Shown: positions 1 through 9,351, counted from the stretch's first letter. The stretch: DNA of 64,000 bases from an uncultured Flavobacteriaceae bacterium (GCA_943789465.1 CALSUF010000002.1:62001-126000), one strand, 5' to 3'. Translations and numbers: made by a program. The notes: generated by a model not told the origin, from the letters alone.

Positions 1-55
1 TAAATCTTCAAATAATGATGTTGGAGAATATGTAGATTATGAAGAAGTTGAATAA
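1..55 (+). CDS. C-terminal end of a DUF4834-like protein (partial)
   Basis: Only the last 17 codons and the TAA stop are inside the window. They read through VGEYVDYEEVE. This acidic tail resembles the C-terminus of the small DUF4834 membrane proteins that often precede a YfhO gene in Flavobacteriaceae. The stop is 12 nt before the next start, so the two genes are probably co-transcribed. The family name rests on the tail and the gene order only, so it is tentative. Confidence 0.5.
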   Translation, partial: KSSNNDVGEYVDYEEVE

Positions 56-67
56 ACAATAGACATA

Positions 68-2476
68 ATGAACCCTAGCTTAAAACAATTTGGCACACAT
101 TTTTTAGTTATTTTGGGGTTTGTCCTGGTGGCTGTCCTATATTTTAATCCCGTTTTGAAAGGTGAAAAAATATATCAAAGTGATATTGTTCAATACACAG
201 GAATGGCCAAACAGCAAATCGATTTTCGAGAAACTTACGCCGCCGAATCTTATTGGACCAATAGTGCTTTTGGTGGTATGCCAACGTACCAACTAGGAGC
301 TAAATACCCTCATAATTACATTAAACAACTTGATTTAGCACTCCGTTTTTTACCCCGTCCAGCAGACTATCTCTTTTTGTATTTATTAGGGTTTTACATC
401 TTATTGATGGTTTTAAAAATCGATTATAAAATTGCTGTACTAGGCGCGCTTGCATTCGGTTTTTCTACCTATCTAATTATTATTTTGGGGGTTGGGCATA
501 ACGCCAAAGCCCATGCAATAGCCTATATGCCGCTAGTACTATCTGGTATTATTTTGACCTTTCAAAAGCGTTATTTTTTAGGGTTTATATTGACAGCGGT
601 AGCTTCTGGATTAGAGTTGGTGACCAACCATCCTCAGATGACCTACTACTTAGGGATTTTAATTATAATTTTAGGGCTATCTTATCTATTTCAAGCAGTC
701 AAAACAAAAGAACTACAAGCATTTTTTAAAGCCTCAGTCACACTTTTAATAGCTGCTATTTTTGCCTTTGGGATGAACGCTACCAATTTAATGGCCACTA
801 GCGAATACGCCAAAGAAAGTACGCGTGGAAAGAGTGAACTAACCATCAATCCGGATGGCAGTACCAAAGCACAAACAACAGGGTTGGATAAAGCTTACAT
901 TACGCAATTCAGTTATGGAAAATTGGAAACTTTTAACTTGCTCATTCCGAGATTTATGGGTGGCGGTAATACAGAAAATTTAGGGAAAGATTCTGAGACT
1001 TATAAAGCCTACCGTGCTTTGGGAGCGACACCTTTACAAGCACTTCAGGAGTCTAAACAAGCACCGATGTATTGGGGCGATCAACCTATTGTGGAAGCAC
1101 CTGCCTATGTAGGCGCTGTGGTAATATTTCTTTTTGTGTTGGCACTGTTCCTATACCACGGTCGTTTCAAATGGTGGTTGATAGCAGGTATTTTGATGTC
1201 TTTACTATTGTCTTATGGAAAAAATTTGTCATTCCTAACCGACTTTTTTATCGATTACATTCCGCTTTATAATAAATTCAGAGCAGTAAGTTCTATTCAA
1301 GTCATTTTAGAACTATGCATTCCATTGCTAGCGACCTTAGGATTGAGACAATTATTTCATAAAGATGTAAGCTCTCAATTGAAAGTGGATGCCTTAAAAA
1401 AATCCTTAGTTATTGTAGCTGGATTGACAGTATTATTTCTGGTTTTCAAGAACAGTCTGTTTGATTTTGTTGGAATGAGTGATGGTCAATATAAAGAGTA
1501 TTATGGGGTTTCTTTTGTAGAAGCTTTAAGAGCAGATCGCAGCACTATTTTTACAGTTGATGCACTAAGAACTTTACTATTTGTTTTAGCTGTTGGAAGT
1601 TTGATTTTTGCCTACCTCAAACAAAAAATTACTCAAAATACCACGATCATTATTTTAGGATTCCTTCTTATGTTTGATATGATAGGCGTAGACCGTCGCT
1701 ATGTGAACAATGATAATTTTGTTTCATCAATTAAAGTAGAACGTCCGTATCAAGCAAGTTTGATTGATAAAAAAATATTAAAAGACACTTCAAATTTTAG
1801 AGTCTTTGATATGTCTGATAATTCCACTAGAGCTTCTTATTTTCATAACTCAATAGGAGGATATCACGCAGCAAAGTTGAAACGTTTTAAAGCCATACAA
1901 GAGTTTCATATAGATAAAAACAACTTTGAAGTTTTGAATATGCTGAACACCAAGTATGTCATTTATCAAAACAAAGAAGGAGAGGTTTTGTATTTTGAAA
2001 ATGAAGAAACAAATGGAAATGCTTGGTTTGTGGATGCCATTGAAACCTTTGACACCCCAGATGAAGAAATTCTAGCCTTAGATAAAATAAATACAAAAAC
2101 AACTGCTACTGCTAATGTTGCAGATTTGAAGACCAAACGTTTTTTAAAGGATTCAACTTCTGCTATTCAATTGGTGAATTATAAACTCAATCATTTGATA
2201 TATGAAACCAATAATTCTGAAGATGGCTTTGCTGTATTTTCCGAGGTCTATTATAAAAATGGTTGGGACGTCACTATTGATGGAGTTCAGGTGGATCATT
2301 ACAATGTCAACTATGTACTTCGTGGACTTGAAATTCCAAAGGGAACTCATACGGTAGTCTTTAAATTCAATCCAACTGTTGTTAAAACAGGTTCTAAAAT
2401 TGCTTTGATGAGCACTGTTTTGTTAATGTTGCTAATCCTAGGTCAAGGAATTCTAATCTATAGAAAACCATCGTGA
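68..2476 (+). CDS. YfhO family multi-pass membrane protein
   Basis: An 802-residue inner-membrane protein with a dozen or so hydrophobic segments, most in the first 550 residues and one more at the extreme C-terminus. A long extracytoplasmic domain lies at about residues 560-775. The early FGGMPTYQLGAKYP stretch and the alternation of membrane segments and loops fit the YfhO family of GT-C-like membrane proteins, which in Firmicutes are implicated in glycosylating surface polymers. The substrate in Bacteroidota is unknown. Its stop overlaps the GTG start of the next glycosyltransferase by 4 nt, so the two are translationally coupled and probably act in the same surface-glycan pathway. Confidence 0.85.
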   Translation: MNPSLKQFGTHFLVILGFVLVAVLYFNPVLKGEKIYQSDIVQYTGMAKQQIDFRETYAAESYWTNSAFGGMPTYQLGAKYPHNYIKQLDLALRFLPRPADYLFLYLLGFYILLMVLKIDYKIAVLGALAFGFSTYLIIILGVGHNAKAHAIAYMPLVLSGIILTFQKRYFLGFILTAVASGLELVTNHPQMTYYLGILIIILGLSYLFQAVKTKELQAFFKASVTLLIAAIFAFGMNATNLMATSEYAKESTRGKSELTINPDGSTKAQTTGLDKAYITQFSYGKLETFNLLIPRFMGGGNTENLGKDSETYKAYRALGATPLQALQESKQAPMYWGDQPIVEAPAYVGAVVIFLFVLALFLYHGRFKWWLIAGILMSLLLSYGKNLSFLTDFFIDYIPLYNKFRAVSSIQVILELCIPLLATLGLRQLFHKDVSSQLKVDALKKSLVIVAGLTVLFLVFKNSLFDFVGMSDGQYKEYYGVSFVEALRADRSTIFTVDALRTLLFVLAVGSLIFAYLKQKITQNTTIIILGFLLMFDMIGVDRRYVNNDNFVSSIKVERPYQASLIDKKILKDTSNFRVFDMSDNSTRASYFHNSIGGYHAAKLKRFKAIQEFHIDKNNFEVLNMLNTKYVIYQNKEGEVLYFENEETNGNAWFVDAIETFDTPDEEILALDKINTKTTATANVADLKTKRFLKDSTSAIQLVNYKLNHLIYETNNSEDGFAVFSEVYYKNGWDVTIDGVQVDHYNVNYVLRGLEIPKGTHTVVFKFNPTVVKTGSKIALMSTVLLMLLILGQGILIYRKPS

Positions 2477-3753
2477 AAAAAGTACTCATCATAACGTATT
2501 ATTGGCCGCCTGCTGGAGGGCCTGGCGTTCAACGTTGGTTGAAGTTTGTGAAATATTTACCTGAGTTTGGCATAGAACCTATTGTATATTGTCCAGATAA
2601 CCCCAATTACCCTTTTACAGATACCTCGTTAGTGTCGGATATAAATTCTGATCTAACAGTGTTAAAGACCCCCATTCGTGAACCTTACAAATGGGCACAG
2701 TTATTTTCTAAGTCCAAAACAGCAAAGCTGTCTAAAGGTCTTATTACAAATCAAAAAAAACAATCAGTTCTAGAGAAGCTACTTCTTTTTGTTAGAGGAA
2801 ATTTTTTCATTCCAGATGCACGTATTTCATGGGTGCGCCCCTCAATTTTATTTTTGTCTGATTATATTTTGACTCATAAAATTGATACAATTGTTACCAC
2901 AGGACCGCCTCATAGTTTACATTTGATTGGATTGCAATTAAAACAAAAACATTCCATCAAATGGGTAGCTGATTTTAGAGATCCTTGGACGCAAATAGGG
3001 TATCATAAAAAATTAAAACTCAGTTCTTTTGCCCAAAAAAAACATAAAACATTAGAGGCTACTGTACTTCAAACGGCTGATGAGTTATTAGTAACCAGTC
3101 TAAAAACTAAAACACTATTTTCAGAATTAACAAGCACACCCATATCGGTTCTTACAAATGGGTTTGACTTTGAAATTAGCAGTGGCACTCCATTAGATTC
3201 TAAGTTCACTTTATCCCATATTGGGTCTTTATTTGAAGGAAGAAACCCATCTGTTTTATGGAAAGTCTTATCAGGTCTCATAAAAGAGTCAGAAGATTTT
3301 GCTGAGACATTCCAACTGAATCTTATTGGATCTGTTAGTACAGAAGTTTTAGATACTCTTTGTAGTTATGGTTTAGAAAATTATATATCTAATTTAGGAT
3401 ATGTGTCCCACACCGACGTTTTAGAGTATCAAAGAAAGACACAATTGTTACTGCTTATTGAGGAAGATTCAAAAGAAACAGAATACATTATTCCAGGAAA
3501 ATTATTTGAATACATGGCCTCTAAACGTCCCATAATTGCCATTGGTCCCGAGTCCTCTGATGTAGAAGCGATTTTAAACCAAACATATTCGGGAACTTAT
3601 TTTAGATATGACGAAGCGGTAGCACTCCGAAAACTTTTATTACAACATTTTGAAGCTTATAAAGACCAGCAATTAAAAGTGGATTCAAAAGGGTTAGATG
3701 CTTACAGTCGTAAATCATTAACTCAACAATTGGCTCACAAACTTCTGAATTAA
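2473..3753 (+). CDS. Glycosyltransferase, GT4-like (GT-B fold)
   Basis: A 426-residue cytosolic or membrane-associated glycosyltransferase. The N-terminus has the YYWPPAGGPGVQR signature of GT4-like enzymes, a glycine-rich acceptor-domain loop. TTGPPHSLHLIG (about residues 138-150) and WVADFRDPWTQIGY (about 163-176) are typical of the flavobacterial members. The C-terminal half has IPGKLFEYMASKRPIIAIG, the conserved donor-binding E region of GT-B enzymes. The start is GTG, overlapping the YfhO stop. The sugar donor and acceptor cannot be read from the sequence. A strong bidirectional terminator follows the stop. Confidence 0.85.
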   Translation: MKKVLIITYYWPPAGGPGVQRWLKFVKYLPEFGIEPIVYCPDNPNYPFTDTSLVSDINSDLTVLKTPIREPYKWAQLFSKSKTAKLSKGLITNQKKQSVLEKLLLFVRGNFFIPDARISWVRPSILFLSDYILTHKIDTIVTTGPPHSLHLIGLQLKQKHSIKWVADFRDPWTQIGYHKKLKLSSFAQKKHKTLEATVLQTADELLVTSLKTKTLFSELTSTPISVLTNGFDFEISSGTPLDSKFTLSHIGSLFEGRNPSVLWKVLSGLIKESEDFAETFQLNLIGSVSTEVLDTLCSYGLENYISNLGYVSHTDVLEYQRKTQLLLLIEEDSKETEYIIPGKLFEYMASKRPIIAIGPESSDVEAILNQTYSGTYFRYDEAVALRKLLLQHFEAYKDQQLKVDSKGLDAYSRKSLTQQLAHKLLN

Positions 3754-3759
3754 ATATAA

Positions 3760-3798
3760 AAACTCCGTATTGATTTGGGATATTCAAATACGGAGTTT
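3760..3798. terminator. Bidirectional intrinsic terminator
   Basis: A 12-bp perfect stem (AAACTCCGTATT / AATACGGAGTTT) around a 15-nt loop, with flanking A and T. It sits between the convergent glycosyltransferase and basic secreted protein genes and can serve both strands. Confidence 0.8.
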
Positions 3799-3816
3799 AT
3801 CTAACTAACTAAAACA

Positions 3817-4716
3817 TTATTTTCTACGTCGTACAGCTGTTTTCTTTGAATTCACTTTTGTTGTTCTTTGTGCGACTCTTCTTGAGTTTTTATTGATCTC
3901 TTTACTGCGATTCACTTGATCAGTTCTATTCGTTCTGATTTTAGGATTGGAATTTGCCACTCTATTGGTAGATCGATTTGTTGCTGATCTTGATGTTTGA
4001 CGGCTCTCGGAGCGCGTCGCATTGTTGTTTGATCTTCTTGTGTCTCGTCTCGTTTTATAACGATCACTATGGTTCGATCTATTATTTGCCACCCTATTTT
4101 GATTTTGTCGAGTTCTATATACATTTGGACGTCGGTTATTTCTATATGGTCTTTTGTATTGATGTCTGACAGGCGTATAATGTCTTCTATAAGGGGTCTT
4201 ATAAATTACACAATACTGAACATTTGGTATGCTATAATATGAATGCCAAACGCTTGGTGTATAATATCGGTGTTGACTGTTGACATACCCATTACAACGT
4301 GAGATGTTATAACGATCATAGTTAATTTGCATATTGCCTATCCAAGCCACACGGCCTCTGTAATCGTAATTTACATGTACCCTTCCTGCCTGACGGATAC
4401 GACCATAATAATCATAGTATATTGGTGTATTTTCAATTTGAATGACCGCACCATAATTATCATATTGAATGTAGGCGCCATAATCGTAGCCTGTATTGAA
4501 ACTGACGTTTATTCCATTGTGATTTGAAAACTGAACAAAATTTTGACGTTGTCGGAGTACATTAAAATCAAATTGTCCATCTTTAAAAATAGCAAATTCG
4601 ATACCTTGTTCATTAAATACGAAAGAATTATTATTTCTTGTGTGGTTAGGGAACGTAGATGCTGATATAGTTCCGAATAAAGAGATGCTAACGAGGGCTA
4701 AAAATAATTTTCTCAT
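3817..4716 (-). CDS. Secreted Tyr/Asn/Arg-rich basic protein
   Basis: A 299-residue protein whose MRKLFLALVSISLFGTISAS N-terminus is a Sec signal peptide. The start was placed at this Met because the longer open frame adds 16 residues that do not fit a signal peptide. The middle (about 60-150) carries Tyr/Gly/Arg repeats of the type YDYYGRIRQ and NYDYRGRVAWIGN. The last 100 residues are extremely rich in Arg, Asn and Ser and look disordered. Similar secreted proteins are common in Flavobacteriia without an assigned role. The basic tail suggests binding to nucleic acid or anionic surface polymer, which is inference only. Confidence 0.7.
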   Translation of the reverse strand: MRKLFLALVSISLFGTISASTFPNHTRNNNSFVFNEQGIEFAIFKDGQFDFNVLRQRQNFVQFSNHNGINVSFNTGYDYGAYIQYDNYGAVIQIENTPIYYDYYGRIRQAGRVHVNYDYRGRVAWIGNMQINYDRYNISRCNGYVNSQHRYYTPSVWHSYYSIPNVQYCVIYKTPYRRHYTPVRHQYKRPYRNNRRPNVYRTRQNQNRVANNRSNHSDRYKTRRDTRRSNNNATRSESRQTSRSATNRSTNRVANSNPKIRTNRTDQVNRSKEINKNSRRVAQRTTKVNSKKTAVRRRK

Positions 4717-4826
4717 AATAAAAGTTTTAAAAATTAAACACAACTCTGTAGTACCAAACAGCATGCCAAGAATTTAAATATCAGGTTATTTAGCTGATAA
4801 TCAATTAAATAAATATTGTTACAAGG

Positions 4827-7617
4827 TCAGTTTAATTTGCTTTTAAGAAATTCAGCAGTTGAAGATGTTTTAGATTTAGTGATAAATTCTGGGGTTCCTT
4901 CAGCTAACAAATAGCCTCCATTGAGACCTCCTTCAGGGCCTAAGTCAATCACATGGTCGGCACATTTAATAAGGTCTAAGTTATGTTCTACCACTATTAT
5001 AGAATGGCCTTTGTCAATCAAAGCATTAAAAGATTTGAGTAGTTTTTTAATGTCATGAAAATGAAGTCCAGTTGTGGGTTCATCAAAAATAAATAAACCC
5101 GTTTCTGCTTTCGAACCTTTTCCTAAGAAAGAGGCCAATTTAATACGTTGAGCTTCACCTCCAGAAAGTGTTGAAGAGCTCTGTCCAAGTGTTACATATC
5201 CAAGCCCAACATCTTGAAGTGGCTGAAGTTTTGTTTTGATTTTAGCTACATTATGTGTTTCAAAAAAGGCAATTGCATCATCAATGGTCATGTTTAAAAC
5301 ATCATCAATTGTTTTGCCATTGAATTTAATTTCCAAAACTTGTTTTTTAAAGCGTTTCCCATCACAGTCATCACAAAGTAATTGAACGTCTGCCATGAAC
5401 TGCATTTCGATGGTAACAGCACCTTCTCCTTTACAAGTGTCGCAACGGCCTCCATCTACATTGAAAGAAAAATGTTTGGGTTGATAATTTCTTAAAACGC
5501 TTAATTTTTGTTTCGCAAATAAAGCACGAATATCATCATAGGCTTTGATGTAGGTCACTGGGTTGGAACGCGAAGAGCGTCCAATTGGGTTTTGATCTAC
5601 AAATTCGATAAACTTAACAGTACTAAAGTTACCTTCTATTCTCGTAAATTCGCCCGCCTTTTCTCCATAACCACCAATGGATTTAAGCAAGGCAGGATAC
5701 ACGATTCGTTTGACAAGTGTACTTTTACCACTTCCAGAAACGCCAGTCACAACCGTGAGCATATTTAATGGAAATGTCACATCAATATTTTTTAAATTAT
5801 GTTCTCTTGCCCCTTTTATGATGACACTGTACTTAGACGAGCGACGTTTCTTAGGAACTTCAATTTCTTGAGATCCATTGAGATACTGTGCTGTTAATGT
5901 ATTACTTTTTAAAAGCGTTTTGTAACTTCCACTCGCCATGACTTCTCCACCAAAAGTACCCGCTTCGGGCCCAATATCTATGACGTAATCAGCTGCGGCC
6001 ATGATGGCTTCATCATGCTCCACTACAATCACTGTATTTCCTAAATCCCGCAAGGCTTTTAAAACATTGATCAAACGTTCGGAATCTTTAGAATGAAGCC
6101 CAATACTAGGTTCGTCCAGAATATACATGGAGCCTACCAAGCTACTCCCAAGGGAAGTTGCTAGGTTAATGCGTTGACTTTCGCCACCAGATAATGTATT
6201 TGATTTTCGATTTAAAGTTAAATAATCCAGTCCTACATTAGACAAAAATTCCAAGCGGTTATTAATTTCTTTGAGTAGTCGTTTGGCGATTTCTTGTTCT
6301 TTAGCATCTAGCTTTAAGGTTTTGAAAGAATCCCCTTAAATCCTTGAGTGATAATTCAACCAAATCGGTAATGGAGGCACCTCCAATTTTTACAAAATTG
6401 GCTTCGGGACGCAAGCGTTTTCCTTGACAACTTCCACATTTTGTTTTTCCGCGATAGCGCGAAAGCATCACACGGTTTTGAACCTTATAAGCCTTAGATT
6501 CTAATTCTTCAAAAAAGGAATTCAAACCTGTAAAATAAGTATTACCTGTCCACAACAACTGTTGGTGCTTGGCTTCTAATTCAAAGTACGGTTTATGAAT
6601 CGGGAAGTCAAACTTATGGCTGTTATTTACCAATTGATCTCTGTAATACTTCATACTTTCTCCACGCCATGGAAATACTGCATTCTCATAAATTGACAGT
6701 GAAGTATTTGGTATAACAAGGCTTTCATCGATGCCAATAACATCGCCATAGCCTTCACATGTTGGACAGGCCCCATAGGGGTTGTTGAAACTAAATAGAT
6801 GTGTATTGGGTTCTAAAAATTTTTGACCATCTAACTCAAAAGAGTTGCTAAATTCACGCGATTCAGAAGTTTCTATTTTTTCAATTTGACAACGTCCTTT
6901 GCCTTCAAAAAAGGCCATTTCAACGGCATCGGCCAAACGGTTATAAAAATCTTCTTCGTCTTTCACAATAATCCGATCCACAACAAGACTGATTGTTTTT
7001 GGTAGTTTTTTAAAATCTTCAACCTGTTCAATACGCTCTACTGTATTGCCGACCTTGATTCGTGCAAACCCTTGATGTTGAAGCGCCTGTAGTTTATTCT
7101 CTAGTGTTCGACCTTCTTCTAAATGAATCGGTGACAAAAGCAGAAGTTTCTCACCAACCTTTAGTGTTTTAATATAATTGATGACATCGGTAGTGGTGTC
7201 TTTTCTTACCACATTATTGGAAGTCGGGGAATAGGTTTTTCCAATTCGCGCAAAAACTAATTTTAAATAATCATAAATTTCCGTCGAGGTACCTACCGTA
7301 GAACGAGGATTGGTAGAATTTACTTTTTGCTCAATCGCAATAGCTGGTGCAATGCCTTTGATATAATCCACGTTTGGTTTGTGGAGACGCCCCAAAAACT
7401 GCCGTGCATAACTTGATAAACTTTCCACGTACCGTCGTTGCCCTTCAGCATACAAAGTGTCAAAAGCCAAGCTTGATTTTCCAGATCCAGAAAGCCCAGT
7501 AATCACCACCAATTTGTGACGTGGTATTGCAACATCTATATTTTTAAGATTGTGCAATTTTGCCCCCTTAATTAGAATGTGCTCTTTTGGACTTAGTTTT
7601 GAAAGGTCTACTGGCAT
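4827..7617 (-). pseudogene. uvrA: UvrA excinuclease subunit A, interrupted by one frameshift
   Basis: The damage-recognition ATPase of nucleotide excision repair, read in two frames. The N-terminal frame (7617-6301) has the first Walker A (GLSGSGKSS), the CPTCEGYGD zinc module and CGSCQGKR. The C-terminal frame has LSGGESQR, the second Walker A (GVSGSGKST), the CDTCKGEG and CDDCDGKR zinc cysteines, and a second signature LSGGEAQR. The N-terminal frame ends NLKARC then stop. One base fewer in the TTT run at 6313-6315 (AAA in the mRNA) joins it to KLDAKEQEIAKRLLKEINN and restores about 930 residues, the normal UvrA length. All other motifs are intact, so this is a recent lesion or a consensus error. 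Confidence 0.9.
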
Positions 7618-7709
7618 TTTTTGATTTAAAATTTGAGTGTAAAGATAGTATTATTATAAAAAATATGAAGGCTGTATTTGGTCTTCTTAGAATTAAAAAC
7701 CAAAATAAA

Positions 7710-7742
7710 TTTGTTAATTTAGATGGATTGTTGTTATATTTG
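7710..7742 (+). promoter_or_regulatory. Bacteroidota sigma-A promoter of the sigma-70 factor gene
   Basis: A TTTG box at 7710-7713, a 21-nt spacer and a perfect TATATTTG -7 box at 7735-7742 match the Bacteroidota consensus. Transcription would start near 7749, leaving a leader of roughly 90 nt before the chosen ATG. Confidence 0.7.
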
Positions 7743-7772
7743 ATGAATTAACTTTCAATAACCGCTTATAGA

Positions 7773-7839
7773 ATAACATTACTTTTTAAATTTTTTAACC
7801 TGGTACGCCCAAAATGTGTGCTCATAAAAGTAATGTTAT
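7773..7839 (+). promoter_or_regulatory. Leader hairpin covering the sigma factor start codon
   Basis: A 14-nt perfect inverted repeat: ATAACATTACTTTT at 7773-7786 and AAAAGTAATGTTAT at 7826-7839, separated by 39 nt. The second arm includes the first two bases of the ATG at 7838, so the hairpin in the mRNA would hide the start codon. The proximal arm is part of a leader motif repeated at 22693-22709. Confidence 0.55.
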
Positions 7840-8422
7840 GAATTCTAAATCTATTAGCGATGCTATCCTCGTAAGTCAATATATTAAAGGTGATGAACCA
7901 TCTTTGTCTGTACTCATCAAACGCCACCAACAACGGTTGTATAGTTTTATATACTCCAAAGTTTATGACCGAGATGTGACTGAAGATGTTTTTCAGGATA
8001 CATTTATTAAAGTCATTCGAACCCTGAAACGCGGCAACTATAATGAAGAAGGTAAATTTTTACCCTGGGTGATGCGCATTGCTCATAATTTAGTAATCGA
8101 TCATTTTAGAAAAAATAACCGAATGCCTAAATTTAATAACAGCGGGGATTTTGATATATTTTCAGTGCTCAGTGATGGTGCTCTAAATGCGGAAGGTGAA
8201 CTTGTCAAATCTCAAATTGTTCAGGATATCAGAGACTTGGTAGAAGAGTTGCCAGAAGAACAAAAAACTGTTCTTGTGATGCGTATGTACAATGATATGA
8301 GTTTCAAAGAAATTTCTGAAAATACAGGGGTGAGTATCAACACTGCTTTGGGACGAATGCGTTATGCTTTGATCAATCTTCGTAAATTAATTGAAACACA
8401 CAATATTATTTTGACAAATTAA
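7838..8422 (+). CDS. RNA polymerase sigma-70 family (ECF-like) factor
   Basis: A 194-residue two-domain sigma factor. Region 2 (about residues 18-90) contains YSKVYDRDVTEDVFQDTFIKV and FLPWVMRIAHNLVIDHFRK. Region 4 (about 140-185) contains LPEEQKTVLVMRMYNDMSFKEI followed by the helix-turn-helix ISENTGVSINTALGRMRYAL. The ATG at 7838 is preferred over the in-frame ATG at 7814 because the usual flavobacterial orthologues begin MNSKS and a hairpin ends at this codon. No anti-sigma gene is adjacent. A 47-residue ORF follows. The regulon is unknown. Confidence 0.85.
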   Translation: MNSKSISDAILVSQYIKGDEPSLSVLIKRHQQRLYSFIYSKVYDRDVTEDVFQDTFIKVIRTLKRGNYNEEGKFLPWVMRIAHNLVIDHFRKNNRMPKFNNSGDFDIFSVLSDGALNAEGELVKSQIVQDIRDLVEELPEEQKTVLVMRMYNDMSFKEISENTGVSINTALGRMRYALINLRKLIETHNIILTN

Positions 8423-8487
8423 AGGTTTGGTAAAATAAAACTAGTTTCCTGCCGTTGTAGTATTAACTAACTAACAATGACAGGCTA

Positions 8488-8631
8488 ATGGCAAAAATTT
8501 ACTCTGAAAAACCTTCTAATTCTCACACATTTAAACCTAAAACCGAAACTATAAATTTTCTTTTGGATTATTCAAAAGCCTTGAAAGTTTCAGTTTATAA
8601 AGGACTCAAATTTGAATCTGTAATTAATTAG
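8488..8631 (+). CDS. Small conserved protein, 47 aa, downstream of the sigma factor
   Basis: A 47-codon ORF with an ATG 66 nt after the sigma factor stop, ending at a TAG just before a strong terminator. The protein is basic. Its C-terminal part, TINFLLDYSKALKV followed by a KFESVIN end, resembles the C-termini of short flavobacterial proteins that follow this sigma factor, as far as I recall. It has no signal peptide or membrane segment. The position suggests co-transcription with the sigma factor. The function is unknown. Confidence 0.6.
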   Translation: MAKIYSEKPSNSHTFKPKTETINFLLDYSKALKVSVYKGLKFESVIN

Positions 8632-8642
8632 AATTAAATCTT

Positions 8643-8670
8643 ATAAATCCCAACAATTGTTGGGATTTAT
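8643..8670. terminator. Bidirectional intrinsic terminator
   Basis: A fully palindromic 28-nt sequence (ATAAATCCCAACAA and its complement) closing the sigma factor unit on the plus strand and the nth gene on the minus strand. It overlaps the nth stop codon at 8667-8669. Confidence 0.75.
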
Positions 8671-9314
8671 TTAAAATACGCGTCAATAACCGTTTTTCGA
8701 CCAATAGTTTTGGTAATGATGTCCGTGTCTAAATTCCACCCACGGGCAGGGGAGTACTCACGGCCATACCAAATGATTTGCAAGTGCAAATCGTTCCACA
8801 ACTCCTCGGGAAATAGGCGTTTGGCATCTTTTTCGGTCTGTACTACATTTTTACCATTCGTTAGGTTCCATCGGTACATCAAGCGATGAATGTGAGTATC
8901 CACAGGAAATGCAGGCACACCAAATGCCTGTGCCATCACCACACTCGCTGTTTTATGCCCTACAGCAGGCAATGCCTCCAAAGCACTAAAACTTTGCGGA
9001 ACTTCGCCGTTGTGAGATTCTATAATAATTTTTGATAAGCCATAAATCCCTTTACTTTTCATGGGCGATAGTCCACAAGGCCGAATGATTTCTTTGATCT
9101 CTTCCACTGTCATTTTTATCATGTCATAAGGATTGTCTGCTCTGGCAAATAGGAGCGGGGTAATTTTATTCACGCGTACATCCGTACATTGTGCAGATAA
9201 CAACACTGCAATCAAAAGGGTATATGGATCTTTATGGTCTAGGGGAATAGGGATTTCAGGATAAAAATCTTTTAAGGTTTTTATAACAAAATTTACCTTT
9301 TCAGTTTTAGTCAT
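8667..9314 (-). CDS. nth: Endonuclease III without the iron-sulfur cysteines
   Basis: A 215-residue DNA glycosylase/AP lyase for oxidised pyrimidines. The helix-hairpin-helix LPAVGHKTA carries the catalytic Lys, and VPAFPVDTHIHR carries the catalytic Asp. Where typical Nth has the C-x6-C-x2-C-x5-C [4Fe-4S] loop, this protein reads GREYSPARGWNLDTDIITK: all four cysteines are gone and the chain ends 12 residues later. The start at 9314 was chosen because the family begins near MTKTEKV; the longer open frame would run into the divergent bcp gene. It is divergent from bcp, with facing promoters between. Confidence 0.9.
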   Translation of the reverse strand: MTKTEKVNFVIKTLKDFYPEIPIPLDHKDPYTLLIAVLLSAQCTDVRVNKITPLLFARADNPYDMIKMTVEEIKEIIRPCGLSPMKSKGIYGLSKIIIESHNGEVPQSFSALEALPAVGHKTASVVMAQAFGVPAFPVDTHIHRLMYRWNLTNGKNVVQTEKDAKRLFPEELWNDLHLQIIWYGREYSPARGWNLDTDIITKTIGRKTVIDAYFK

Positions 9315-9319
9315 TCGTT

Positions 9320-9345
9320 TATCTTTGTTGTAATAATCAAAGATA
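9320..9345. promoter_or_regulatory. Face-to-face nth and bcp promoters forming a dyad
   Basis: TATCTTTG at 9320-9327 is a -7 box for bcp on the plus strand. Its exact inverse, CAAAGATA at 9338-9345, is a -7 box for nth on the minus strand. For nth, a TTTG box (CAAA on the plus strand, 9364-9367) lies 18 nt upstream of its -7 box. The two -7 boxes converge across 10 nt, so the transcripts overlap at their starts and initiation may be mutually exclusive. Confidence 0.6.
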
Positions 9346-9351
9346 CTAATT

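Noticed and set aside
6301-6345. Programmed frameshift in uvrA
   Set aside because: There is no slippery heptamer, no downstream stem-loop and no known case in uvrA. A single-base lesion or consensus error explains the data.
7814-7837. Earlier ATG for the sigma factor
   Set aside because: It adds eight residues not expected for the family. The ATG at 7838 fits the N-terminus MNSKS and the hairpin position.
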